This document shows positions 24,639 to 32,645 of a DNA stretch of 32,898 nt, in pieces. Each line of letters opens with the position of its first letter. The first letter of the stretch is position 1. The translations under genes were made by a program, and so were the position numbers. A model generated the notes under the pieces. It was not told the DNA's origin. It did no database searches and saw only the letters and a list, made by a program, of their open reading frames with translations. This stretch comes from Comamonadaceae bacterium (GTDB taxonomy: Bacteria > Pseudomonadota > Gammaproteobacteria > Burkholderiales > Burkholderiaceae_C), in NCBI GenBank assembly GCA_007280205.1, contig QYPX01000197.1:1-32898 (forward strand), given 5' to 3'.

Positions 24639-26744
24639 ATGAATCCAACATCTACCGCAGTTCCCGACGTCAAGACCAGCCAGATCCTGGGCGCCTGCCC
24701 ACACGACTGCCCTGACACCTGTTCGCTGCTGACCACGGTAAAGGGCGGCGTCGCCATCAAGGTGGGTGGCAACCCGGAGCATCCACACACCGCTGGCGCG
24801 CTGTGCACCAAGGTGTCGCGCTACCCGGAGCGCACTTACCACCCGCAGCGCATCCTGCAGCCGCTCAAGCGCGTCGGCCCCAAGGGCTCAGGCCAGTTTG
24901 AGCCGGTCAGTTGGGGCGCGGCGCTCAGTGACATTGCAGCCCGCCTCCAAGCCATAGCTGCGGACGGACCCGACGCTGCGCAGGCCATCCTGCCCTACAG
25001 CTACGCCGGCACCATGGGACTGGTGCAGGGCGAGGGCATGGCCGCACGCTTCTTTCACCAACTGGGCGCCTCTTTGCTGGATCGCACGGTCTGCTCCTCA
25101 GCCGGCGCCGAGGCGCTGACGCAAACGCTCGGCGGCAAGCTCGGCATGCACCTGAAGTTTTTTGCCGAATCCAGACTGATCCTGATCTGGGGCAGCAACT
25201 CGATCACCAGCAACCTGCACTTCTGGCGCTATGCGCAGAAGGCGAAGAACCAGGGCGCCAAACTGATCTGCATCGACCCGCGCAAAAGCGAAACGGCAGA
25301 CAAGTGCGACGAACACATCGCGCTGTTACCCGGCACCGATGGGGCGCTGGCCTTGTCACTCATGCACGAACTGATTCAGCATGACTGGCTGGACCACGAC
25401 TACCTGGCTCGCTACACCCTGGGCTGGGACTTGCTGCGCAGCCGCGCCCTGCAGTGGCCACCCGAGCGTGCAGCGCGGGTCTGCGGCATTGGGCCCGAGC
25501 AGATTCGTGCGCTGGCCCGGGACTACGGCGCCTGTGCCGCCAGCGGTGAGCCGGCCGCCATCCGCATGAATTACGGCATGCAGCGCGTGCACGGCGGTGG
25601 CAACGCGGCGCGCCTGATCGCCTCGCTGCCAGCGCTGATCGGTGCCTGGCGCCATCGTGCGGGTGGTGTGCTGCTGTCAAGTTCCAGCAGCTTCCCGATC
25701 CAGCGCGCCGCATTGCAGCGGCCCGACCTGCTTGGTGGCCGAAAACCGCGCACGATCAACATGAGCACCATTGGCGACAACCTGCTGCGAGCGGCCAGCC
25801 AGGACTTTGGCCCGGCCGTCAAGGCGCTGATCGTCTACAACAGCAACCCCGTCGCGATTGCCCCGGACTCTGCCAGGGTGGTGCAGGGTTTTGAGCGCGA
25901 CGATCTGTTCACGGTGGTGCTGGAACACTTCCAGACCGACACCGCCGACTACGCCGATTACATCCTGCCCGCCACCACGCAACTGGAACACTGGGACGTG
26001 CACATGAGCTACGGCCACACCGATGTGCTGCTCAATCGGCCGGCGATTGCGCCACTGGGCCAGGCCAAGCCGAACGCGCAGATCTTTCGGGAACTGGCGC
26101 AGCACATGGGCTTTGATGACCCCTGCTTTGCCGACGACGACCTGACGCTGTGCCGCATGGCGTACGGCGCGGCGGTCGATTTTGATGAACTGCTGGAGAA
26201 GGGTTTCGTTACTCTGAAATTGCCCGATGCACCGTTTGCCCAGGGGGCTTATCCGACGCCCTCGGGAAAATGTGAGTTCTTCAGTGCCCGGCTCGCCGCA
26301 ATGGGTCTGGACGGACTGCCTGACCATGTGCCGAATCACGAGCCTTTCAACTCGTCGGTCGACTATCCGCTGGCCATGATCTCGCCACCGGCGCGCAACT
26401 TTTTGAACTCCAGCTTCGTCAACGTGGAGAGCCTGCGCGCGCTCGAAGGCGAGCCGCTGCTGGAGATGCACGCCGATGACGCTGCCGCGCGCGGCCTGCA
26501 AAACGGCGACACGGTGCGCGTCTTCAACCAGCGCGGCGTGTATCGCTGCAAGCTCAAGATCTCCAGGCGGGCGCGCGTTGGCGTGGTCAACGGCCTGGGT
26601 GTCTGGTGGCGCAAGCACGGACTCGCTGGCACCAATGTGAACGAGCTCACCAGCCAGGCCCTGACCGACATCGGTCGCGCGCCAACTTTTTACGATTGTC
26701 TGGTGCAGGTAGAAGCAGATTCCCGGATCGGTGGAACTCACTGA
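24639..26744 (+). CDS. Cytoplasmic formate-dehydrogenase-like molybdopterin oxidoreductase
   Basis: 701 residues from MNPTSTAVPDVKTSQILGAC. The N-terminal [4Fe-4S] site is CPHDCPDTC with a fourth cysteine in GALCTKVSRYPERTYHP. Bis-MGD-binding segments follow: LILIWGSNSITSNLHFW, CIDPRKSETADKCD, LLPGTDGALALSLMH and YIPATTQ-type YILPATTQLEHWD. RTVCSSAGAEAL suggests a cysteine Mo ligand, as in Nap-type and Cys-formate dehydrogenases. The C-terminal molydop_binding domain includes LLEMHADDAAARGLQNGDTVRVFN. No Tat signal, so cytoplasmic. No partner flavin or NuoEF-like subunit is adjacent. Substrate is unknown; formate or a small oxidised compound is possible. Confidence 0.88.
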   Translation: MNPTSTAVPDVKTSQILGACPHDCPDTCSLLTTVKGGVAIKVGGNPEHPHTAGALCTKVSRYPERTYHPQRILQPLKRVGPKGSGQFEPVSWGAALSDIAARLQAIAADGPDAAQAILPYSYAGTMGLVQGEGMAARFFHQLGASLLDRTVCSSAGAEALTQTLGGKLGMHLKFFAESRLILIWGSNSITSNLHFWRYAQKAKNQGAKLICIDPRKSETADKCDEHIALLPGTDGALALSLMHELIQHDWLDHDYLARYTLGWDLLRSRALQWPPERAARVCGIGPEQIRALARDYGACAASGEPAAIRMNYGMQRVHGGGNAARLIASLPALIGAWRHRAGGVLLSSSSSFPIQRAALQRPDLLGGRKPRTINMSTIGDNLLRAASQDFGPAVKALIVYNSNPVAIAPDSARVVQGFERDDLFTVVLEHFQTDTADYADYILPATTQLEHWDVHMSYGHTDVLLNRPAIAPLGQAKPNAQIFRELAQHMGFDDPCFADDDLTLCRMAYGAAVDFDELLEKGFVTLKLPDAPFAQGAYPTPSGKCEFFSARLAAMGLDGLPDHVPNHEPFNSSVDYPLAMISPPARNFLNSSFVNVESLRALEGEPLLEMHADDAAARGLQNGDTVRVFNQRGVYRCKLKISRRARVGVVNGLGVWWRKHGLAGTNVNELTSQALTDIGRAPTFYDCLVQVEADSRIGGTH

Positions 26745-26790
26745 CTCCAAAGTGCGTGCATTGGGATAGCCGAGACGCCGGGTCTTGCTC

Positions 26791-27080
26791 GTCATCCCGG
26801 ACCTCGGCGTTGTCAACCCGGACCTCAGCGTTGTCCTCTCGGCCCCCGGCGTTGTCATCCCGGCCCACGGCGTTGTCATCCCGGCCCACGGCGTTGTCAT
26901 CCCGGCCCACGGCGTTGTCCTCTCGGCCCCCGGCGTTGTCATCCCGGACTCGATCCGGGATCCAGCCCCCCGCAGACACTGGATTGCGGGTCAGGCCCGC
27001 AATGACAAAGCGTGGCAAGCAATGACAAAGCGTGGAGCGCAATGACAAAGCGTGGCACGCAATGACAAAGCGTGGCCCGT
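26791..27080. repeat. Repeat array D (7 x 21 bp, core, 4 x 20 bp)
   Basis: Seven 21-bp units of the type GTCATCCCGGCCCACGGCGTT run from 26791 to 26937; two variant units read GTCCTCTCGGCCCCCGGCGTT. The two-hairpin core follows (26938 to about 27006): GTCATCCCGGACTCGATCCG, GGATCCAG, then CTGGATTGCGGGTCAGGCCC and GCAATGAC. Then come four 20-bp units AATGACAAAGCGTGGcaagc (27001-27080) differing in the last few bases. No gene. It sits after the molybdoenzyme stop. Confidence 0.92.
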
Positions 27081-27095
27081 AATGACCTGAACGGC

Positions 27096-27200
27096 TCAGC
27101 GCACCACTGCGTGCGCCAGCACGAAGGCCGCGATGGCTGCCGTGTCGTCCACGTCGCCCACGTCGCCCACGTCGCCCAGCGTACGGTAAATCACACAAGA
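27096..27200 (-). pseudogene. mobB 3'-end remnant with GDV triplet repeat
   Basis: The frame VIYRTLGDVGDVGDVDD, then TAAIAAFVLAHAVVR and a stop, matches the last ~15 codons of mobB (TAAIAAFVLAHAVLR). DNA 27081-27145 is nearly identical to 27695-27759, including the array junction AATGACCTGAACGGCTCAGC. Upstream on this strand is a four-fold 9-bp repeat, GTCGCCCAC on the plus strand (27144-27179), giving repeated Gly-Asp-Val, then unrelated AT-richer sequence. There is no P-loop or start. This is the tail of a duplicated mobB. Confidence 0.85.
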
Positions 27201-27284
27201 GTCCGCTATTTTGTAACCGGCATGTCCGCGATTCTTAACTTACTGAGCTTTCCATAAATCATGACGCGCAGAAAGGAACACACT
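27201..27284. other. AT-richer spacer between repeat arrays
   Basis: About 85 bp (ctattttgtaaccggcatgt.. to ..gaaaggaacacactg), distinctly less GC-rich than its surroundings. It contains no repeat unit, no convincing ORF and no obvious promoter. It marks the junction between the two duplicated array segments. Confidence 0.5.
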
Positions 27285-27694
27285 GTCATGCCGGACTCAG
27301 CGCCTGTCATCCCGGACTTCGACGTTGTCATCCCGACCCACGGCGTTGTCATCCCGGACCTCAGCGTTATCCTCTCGGCCCCCGGCGTTGTCATCCCGGA
27401 CCTCGGCGTTGTCCTCTCGGCCCACGGCGTTGTCATCCCGGACTCGATCCGGGATCCAGCCCCCCGCAGACACTGGATTGCGGGTCAGGCCCGCAATGAC
27501 AAAGCGTGGCACGTAATGACAAAGCGTGGCACGTAATGACAAAGCGTGGCACGTAATGACAAAGCGTGGCACGTAATGACAAAGCGTGGCAAGCAATGAC
27601 AAAGCGTGGCCCGTAATGACAAAGCGTGGCAAGCAATGACAAAGCGTGGGACGCAATGACAAAGCGTGGCAAGCAATGACAAAGCGTGGAGCGC
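27285..27694. repeat. Repeat array E (7 x 21 bp, core, 10 x 20 bp)
   Basis: This has the same architecture as array D. Seven 21-bp units occupy 27285-27431 (first GTCATGCCGGACTCAGCGCCT, later GTCATCCCGGACCTCGGCGTT and ATCCTCTCGGCCCCCGGCGTT). The core hairpins occupy 27432 to about 27500. Ten 20-bp units AATGACAAAGCGTGG + five variable bases (CACGT, CAAGC, CCCGT, GACGC or AGCGC) fill 27495-27694. The array abuts the mobB stop codon within 16 bp. No coding function. Confidence 0.92.
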
Positions 27695-27709
27695 AATGAC
27701 CTGAACGGC

Positions 27710-28228
27710 TCAGCGCAGCACTGCGTGCGCCAGCACGAAGGCCGCGATGGCTGCGGTATCGGCCAGATCGAGTTGCGTCAGGCCGGGGGTCACGCTGTGC
27801 TGCACTTCGGACTTCGGCGGCGTGTCGCTGGCGATGGCCAGAATGCCCGGCCAGTCGGGCCACAGGGTCTTGGTGCCGACTTCAGCGCGCCAGACTTCAA
27901 TCTTGGGAAAGCTGCCGTGCTTGAAGCCTTCGATCAGCACCAGATCGCAGTCCATCATGCGGTCCAGCAGGTAGTCCAGCGAGGGCTCGCTGGCGCCGCG
28001 CAGCTCGTGCATCAGGGCCCAGCGATCGTTGCCCAGCAGCAGCACTTCCTTGCAGCCCGATTCGCGCAGACGGCAAGAGTCCTTGCCGGGGCGGTCGATA
28101 TCAATGTTCTTGTGGCTGTGCTTGATCAGGGAAACCCGCAGGCCGCGCTTGGTGAGCTCGGGCACCAAGCGCTCCAGCAAGGTCGTCTTGCCCATACCGG
28201 AATGTCCGGCGATACCGAAAATTTTCAT
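27710..28228 (-). CDS. mobB: Molybdopterin-guanine dinucleotide biosynthesis adaptor MobB
   Basis: 172 residues from MKIFGIAGHSGMGKTTLLER. The P-loop GHSGMGKTT, LIKHSHKNIDIDRPGKDS and DCDLVLIEGFKHGSFPKIEVWR are diagnostic of MobB, a GTP-binding protein that assists MobA in attaching GMP to molybdopterin to form the bis-MGD cofactor. It ends TAAIAAFVLAHAVLR. It is the last gene of a minus-strand operon with a molybdoenzyme, its Fe-S subunit and a TorD-like chaperone (gap to the chaperone gene 34 bp), which fits cofactor supply. The start at 28228 replaces a longer non-homologous extension. Its 3' end is duplicated at 27096. Confidence 0.93.
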   Translation of the reverse strand: MKIFGIAGHSGMGKTTLLERLVPELTKRGLRVSLIKHSHKNIDIDRPGKDSCRLRESGCKEVLLLGNDRWALMHELRGASEPSLDYLLDRMMDCDLVLIEGFKHGSFPKIEVWRAEVGTKTLWPDWPGILAIASDTPPKSEVQHSVTPGLTQLDLADTAAIAAFVLAHAVLR

Positions 28229-28262
28229 GCTTGCTTCTCCAACGCAGCTGACTGCTTGCCGC

Positions 28263-28898
28263 TCAGTGCAGCGCCAGCGTGTCCCCCTGGATGCGCACAA
28301 AGCGTTCGGTCAAAGCGCCGAGTTCGCGGTAGAACGCAGACTGAGCGCCGCTGGCCATCGCTGCGGCAAACGGGGCTATCCACGCGCCAAGGTGTTCGGC
28401 CAGAAAGCGCTGTTTCAACCATTGCAGGGCGACGGCCTCTTCGCTCTTCCCAGCAGTAGCAGCGTGGTTCTGGTTAAAGGTCAAAAGGTACAGAAATTCC
28501 AGTTCCACCGCCACATGGTCGGGCCGCTCCCTGAACTCTTCATCGATCTCGAAGCCGCCCTGGCTGTACAGCTCCAGCACCGCCAGCGGCGGCGTGTCTT
28601 GCGTCGGGGCAGATGAACTCAGCCAGGACTCACCATAGGGACTGGCCAGCGCCTGCACCGGCCCGAGAAAGAGCCGTGTGTAGTCCACCAGAAGGGTCTC
28701 GATGTCCTGCGCCGTGAAGGCGTCGCCCAAGCGGCGCGCGTGCTCTGCCAGATACGGATCAAGCCGCCTGGCCGCGATCAGCATGTTGTCAAACAATTTC
28801 TCCTCGACGAATTCCGCCGCCGGCTCGTAATAGCAGGCGGACAGAAAGCGGCACAGGTCCTCGCGCGCAACCGTCTCGTCGGGGTCATAGTCGGACAT
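28263..28898 (-). CDS. TorD/DmsD-family molybdoenzyme chaperone
   Basis: 211 residues from MSDYDPDETVAREDLCRFLS. The all-helical TorD fold is indicated by LLVDYTRLFLGPVQALASPYGESWL (the Y-x-R-LF-GP..PYES-like signature) and by RPDHVAVELEFLYLLTFNQ (the conserved E-L-E-F motif). Such proteins bind the Tat signal of a partner molybdoenzyme and hold the apoenzyme until cofactor is inserted. The partner here is almost certainly the enzyme at 29795-32353. Two ATGs are adjacent (28901, 28898); the second has better spacing from AGGAGAG. A terminator lies in its leader, 16-42 bp upstream. Confidence 0.9.
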   Translation of the reverse strand: MSDYDPDETVAREDLCRFLSACYYEPAAEFVEEKLFDNMLIAARRLDPYLAEHARRLGDAFTAQDIETLLVDYTRLFLGPVQALASPYGESWLSSSAPTQDTPPLAVLELYSQGGFEIDEEFRERPDHVAVELEFLYLLTFNQNHAATAGKSEEAVALQWLKQRFLAEHLGAWIAPFAAAMASGAQSAFYRELGALTERFVRIQGDTLALH

Positions 28899-28913
28899 CA
28901 TCTCTCCTGGAAC

Positions 28914-28940
28914 AAAAAAGGGGCCGGTCATCCCGGCCCC
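28914..28940 (-). terminator. Intrinsic terminator between the Fe-S subunit gene and torD-like gene
   Basis: On the minus strand GGGGCCGG-GATGA-CCGGCCCC forms a perfect 8-bp GC stem with a 5-nt loop, followed by six T residues (A-run 28914-28919 on plus). It lies 25 bp after the Fe-S gene stop and just ahead of the chaperone ribosome-binding site, so it should reduce read-through into the chaperone and mobB. Confidence 0.85.
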
Positions 28941-28964
28941 CAAAGACACTTGGCGCCGGGCCGC

Positions 28965-29762
28965 TCAGGCACGGGGGCTGTACTTGCCAATGTAATGCAC
29001 ATTGGGCTTCGTGCCTTTTTCTTCCAGCAAACGGAAAGATTTCTCATTCTTGAGGATCTGCGAAATCTGGCTGGCCGGATCTTCCTGGTCGCCAAAGATG
29101 CGCGCCTTGGACGCGCAGACCTCTACGCAAGCCGGTTGCAGACCGTTAAGCACGCGGTGATAGCAGAAAGTGCATTTCTCCACCACGTCGTCGCTGCGCA
29201 CCGGCTGCAGGTCGCCACCCTTCCACGCATTGAGCATCGGTGGCACCGCGCCTGCCAAGGCTGCCACTTCGGCACCGGACGAAGTGCAACCAGGAATGGC
29301 CGAGCTCTTGTCGGCCCAGCGCGGCTGCGTGCTTTCGTCCATGGCGTTAAAGCTGATCACACTGTAGCTGCCGCCGTCCAGGCTCGTCGCATCGAGCTTC
29401 TCACGGCTGTACGGGCAATTGGTCTGGCATTCCCGGCAGCCGACGCACAGCGCCGGGTCGTGCAGGGTAATGCCTTCGGGCGTCTTGAACAGCGCCTTGT
29501 AGGGGTTGCCCGGGCCGGCTTTCTTCGGGTTGCCAGGGCATTTGGTGACGCAAGGCGCGTCGCTGCAGTGGTTACACAGGACCGGCAATACCATCTGCGT
29601 CACGTTCGGGAACGTGCCCTCGGTGCGCATGATGAAGTCGGCCCAGTTGTAGCTCTGCTCATTGCCGCGGTCGCGGGTGTTGTTTTCGGCTTTGCAGGCA
29701 AAGGCGCAAGCGCCGCAACCGTTGCATTTTGCGAGGTCGATGACCATTCCAAGTCTAGACAT
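28965..29762 (-). CDS. Four-cluster ferredoxin subunit of a respiratory molybdoenzyme
   Basis: 265 residues in the DmsB/PsrB/TtrB/ArrB group. Four [4Fe-4S] sites are visible: CNGCGACAFAC, CNHCSDAPCVTKC, CVGCRECQTNC, and CTFC..(11)..CVEVC, with the usual cross-pairing to C-terminal cysteines. No signal of its own; such subunits are exported by piggy-backing on the Tat signal of the catalytic subunit. The insertion between clusters (about residues 130-185, with SLDGGSYSVISFNAMDES and a lone Cys in SAIPGCTSSG) is longer than in DmsB. AGGAG sits 9 bases before the ATG. It lies 32 bp after the catalytic gene and transfers electrons between it and the quinone or cytochrome partner. Confidence 0.92.
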   Translation of the reverse strand: MSRLGMVIDLAKCNGCGACAFACKAENNTRDRGNEQSYNWADFIMRTEGTFPNVTQMVLPVLCNHCSDAPCVTKCPGNPKKAGPGNPYKALFKTPEGITLHDPALCVGCRECQTNCPYSREKLDATSLDGGSYSVISFNAMDESTQPRWADKSSAIPGCTSSGAEVAALAGAVPPMLNAWKGGDLQPVRSDDVVEKCTFCYHRVLNGLQPACVEVCASKARIFGDQEDPASQISQILKNEKSFRLLEEKGTKPNVHYIGKYSPRA

Positions 29763-29794
29763 GATGTATTGCTCCTGTAGCTGGTTGTAGGCGG

Positions 29795-32353
29795 TCAGGC
29801 CTTCTGGATCCGGACACCGGTGAAGCCGCCGTTGCGGGCGGTCGAACCACTCAGCCGGTCGTAGTCATCGACCAGGATTTCGTTGTTGTTGCCGCCAAGG
29901 GGAATGGCTTTGGCATAGTCTTTGGCCGCCACACGTCCGTAAGCCCAGTGACCCTGGCCGTAGCATTTGGCCACCGTACCCGGGCGTACACCCTCCCACA
30001 GTTTGAGCTGACAACTGATCGTTCCGATGGTTGAAGTGATCTTCACGCTGTCACCGCTCTTGAGGCCCAGCCTGGCGCCATCGACCGGATTCATCTTGAC
30101 CACGTCGCTCCAGGACACATCGCCCGAATCGACCTTCTTGAACTCCTGGTACCAGGGCAGATTGGCAGAGCGGCCCTCGCGGTTCAGCCGCGACTTGTAG
30201 TCAATGAAGGTCAATGGGTAATCGGCCAGGCTGCCGTGGCGCTTGACGGTCTCATAGTGCGGCACAAAGGCCTGCTCGCCGCGCGCCATGTAACCACTGA
30301 CCGTCATGATGTCGTCCACTGTGGTTTGGTACTTCTTGGCGTGTTCGAGCAGTCCCTTCTTCAGGGTCTCGCTGTAGAACTCGAACTTCTTGGTCTCGGT
30401 GGCAAACTTGCCGCCCCAGCCCTTTTTGAGCGTGTATTTGGCGCCGCTGAACATGCCTTTTTTCTTGTAGTCGGCCCAGCCATTGATCGGTGTATCGCCC
30501 TTCAATGGCTCTTTTGCCATCCAGATCGGAGCACTCTTCATCTTCGTAGCTATCTCGGAGAATTCCATTGCGGTGGTGGGCGCCTTGCCGGTCTCGGGGT
30601 CCTTGAACTCTTTTGAGTAGTAATCAAACAGGTTGGCAAAACCCTTGGCCTTGAGCTTTTCAGCCAGCAGCCACATGACCTCGGTTTCTTCCTGCTTGAC
30701 GTCCCACAGGCGCTTGACCGCGCCTTGCTGGATCGATGCGTAGGCAAAGCCATTGGCCATGTTGGTGACAATCGACCAGCCTTCAGCGGAATTGAAGGTG
30801 GACGGGAGCACAATGTCGGCGAACTGCGTCATCTCCGAGGCGTTGGGCACCATGTGCACAAAGAACGGCACCTTGGCCATCACCTTGTCCCAGCGGTCTG
30901 CGCCAGTGCAGGAGAAGTTGAAGTTCGCCCATGAGGCAATCAATACCTTCACGGCATTCGGGTCCTTGAGCATGCCGTTGGCCACGTTGTTGGTGACCAC
31001 GCCGCTGCCCGGCTTGGCATTCATCATCGCGGGCATGTCCTTCGCACCACGGCCATCGAGCTTCTTGCCGGTGCTGCCTTTCTTGGCGATGTCATCGACG
31101 TAGGCGTCGGATTTGGGGAATGCAGCCAGCGGTGGGCCACTGGGGCTTTGCCAGACCCCGCCTTCCACATCGACCGAGCCCAGCAAGCCATTGAGCGCAT
31201 AGACCGCCATGGAGGCGTAGGTGCCGCGCGGCGTCATGGCCACGCCAGGGCCCATGTAGACCACGGTCTTGGGAGCGGCTTTGCCCATGGCGCGGGCCAC
31301 GCGCACGATTTGTGCGGCTGGAATCAGCGACTCTTTTTCACCCCAGGCGGGTGTCTGGTTTTTGAGTTCCAGGTTCCACCACTTGACCAGACCGTAAGTC
31401 TCTTTCTCTGCAAAAGCGGCTTCGTCCACCGTCCTGCCAGCGACAAAAAGATTCTTGCCATCCTTGAAATCACCGACAAACTCGCGGTTCCACAGACCTT
31501 CTGTCAACAACACATGGGCAATGGAGCCTGCCAGCGCACCATCGGTGCCAGGGCTGATCGGCAACCACTCGTGTGCCTTGGCTGCGACCGTGGACAAGCG
31601 CGGGTCGATGGCGATCACGGTGCCGCGCTTGACGATTCCCGCGAACTGGCTTTGCATATTGGGCACCATGCGGTTCGACGCCAGCGGGTCGCAACCCCAA
31701 GCCACCAGGCAATTCGTGTTGGCCAGATCGTAGTCACGATAGCCAAAGAAGCCCTGCGTCAGGCCCGGACCCATTTTTTCGGCTTCGGCGCAAATCGCAC
31801 TGTGTGAAAAATAGTTGGGAGTGCCAAAGACTTTGGGCAGCGTGCCGTACAGCAGATCGGTGGACGTGGGTGAATAACGACCCCGAATGTAGGTCAATTT
31901 TTCCGGCTCGCCGGCCTTGCGCAGCGCAATCATCTTGTCAGCCACTGTATTCATCGCTTCGTCCCAGCTGATGGGGACAAATTTTGGATCGATACCACGG
32001 CCCTTCTGCGGATTGGTCCGCTTCATCGGTACCTTGATGCGGTCCGGGTCGTACATCTGCTGCGGAATCATGTGGCCCCGCGGGCAGACATAGCCATGGT
32101 TTGATTTGGAAAGCGGATTGCCGCGCACGCGCGTGGCGCGACCACCCTGTACATAAATTTGAATCGCGCACCACTGCGTGCAACCCTGGCAGGTGCTGGC
32201 CACCCAGTCGCCAGCGGCCGGGCTGGAAGCTTTGGCATTGCGCGGCAGCAGCGCGCTGTGCACCGGTCCGGCGGGCAAACCGGCGCAACCGGTGACCAGC
32301 GACCCGGCAGAAATGCCCGATGCCATGATGAAAATTCGTCTTGTTAGCCTCAT
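29795..32353 (-). CDS. Tat-exported respiratory molybdoenzyme, ArrA/TtrA-like clade
   Basis: 852 residues. The N-terminus MRLTRRIFIMASGISAGS carries a Tat RR motif and then LVTGC (Cys23), a lipobox-like sequence. The Fe-S motif CQGCTQWC..C has spacing C-x2-C-x3-C-x27-C, as I recall for arsenate reductases. The Mo ligand region is FSHSAICAEAEKMGPGLTQG with Cys as ligand; His (-4), Lys (+5) and Tyr (+17) sit where I recall ArrA active-site residues. GRYSPTSTDLLYG precedes it. Length is close to ArrA (~850) and shorter than TtrA (~1,020). Role: terminal reduction (or oxidation) of an inorganic oxyanion such as arsenate, tetrathionate or a selenium/sulfur compound. Substrate is inferred only. Starts the operon to mobB. 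Confidence 0.85.
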   Translation of the reverse strand: MRLTRRIFIMASGISAGSLVTGCAGLPAGPVHSALLPRNAKASSPAAGDWVASTCQGCTQWCAIQIYVQGGRATRVRGNPLSKSNHGYVCPRGHMIPQQMYDPDRIKVPMKRTNPQKGRGIDPKFVPISWDEAMNTVADKMIALRKAGEPEKLTYIRGRYSPTSTDLLYGTLPKVFGTPNYFSHSAICAEAEKMGPGLTQGFFGYRDYDLANTNCLVAWGCDPLASNRMVPNMQSQFAGIVKRGTVIAIDPRLSTVAAKAHEWLPISPGTDGALAGSIAHVLLTEGLWNREFVGDFKDGKNLFVAGRTVDEAAFAEKETYGLVKWWNLELKNQTPAWGEKESLIPAAQIVRVARAMGKAAPKTVVYMGPGVAMTPRGTYASMAVYALNGLLGSVDVEGGVWQSPSGPPLAAFPKSDAYVDDIAKKGSTGKKLDGRGAKDMPAMMNAKPGSGVVTNNVANGMLKDPNAVKVLIASWANFNFSCTGADRWDKVMAKVPFFVHMVPNASEMTQFADIVLPSTFNSAEGWSIVTNMANGFAYASIQQGAVKRLWDVKQEETEVMWLLAEKLKAKGFANLFDYYSKEFKDPETGKAPTTAMEFSEIATKMKSAPIWMAKEPLKGDTPINGWADYKKKGMFSGAKYTLKKGWGGKFATETKKFEFYSETLKKGLLEHAKKYQTTVDDIMTVSGYMARGEQAFVPHYETVKRHGSLADYPLTFIDYKSRLNREGRSANLPWYQEFKKVDSGDVSWSDVVKMNPVDGARLGLKSGDSVKITSTIGTISCQLKLWEGVRPGTVAKCYGQGHWAYGRVAAKDYAKAIPLGGNNNEILVDDYDRLSGSTARNGGFTGVRIQKA

Positions 32354-32509
32354 AAGAAACTCCTGATTTGATGTTCAATCACTGCACCGCCGAACCCAGG
32401 CTGACGCGCCTTGACCACGGTCTGATCAAGTTTGGTGCTGCAACTTTCGCGCCAGCGCCGGGTTTTCGCCGAGGCACAGCGACAGCGTCCGAACCGCCGC
32501 AACCAGTCG

Positions 32510-32525
32510 GTTACCTCAAGGTAAC
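32510..32525. promoter_or_regulatory. Operator-like palindrome 1
   Basis: GTTACC-TCAA-GGTAAC, perfect 6-bp arms with a 4-bp spacer. It lies 157 bp upstream of the molybdoenzyme start on the minus strand, in an activator-like position for that operon. Confidence 0.7.
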
Positions 32526-32605
32526 GCCGGGCCGGTAAAATTCATAGCGTTTTCAACAAGGTGGCACGTTTCATGTGGGCCTTGCTCTAACCGGCCTGAA
32601 CCGAC

Positions 32606-32621
32606 GTTACCGATGGGTAAC
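32606..32621. promoter_or_regulatory. Operator-like palindrome 2
   Basis: GTTACC-GATG-GGTAAC, the same arms and spacer length as palindrome 1, with one extra C/G pair outside. Its centre is 96 bp from palindrome 1 and 40 bp from palindrome 3, about nine and four helical turns. Confidence 0.7.
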
Positions 32622-32645
32622 GCAAATCAGCCGAAACGGCCCGAT

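Noticed and set aside
26785-27536. Repetitive-protein ORFs in the arrays (VVIPDLGVV, LSSRTSA and similar)
   Set aside because: The 21-bp period is divisible by three, so several frames stay open on both strands; no ribosome-binding sites or family resemblance.
27495-27694. CRISPR-like array
   Set aside because: The units are contiguous 20-bp tandem repeats with no spacers of 25 bp or more and there are no cas genes.
29795-32353. Firm assignment as arsenate reductase arrA
   Set aside because: Motif spacing and length fit, but the residue pattern is recalled rather than aligned, no ars genes are in the window, and the sensor type also fits tetrathionate or other oxyanions, so no symbol was given.
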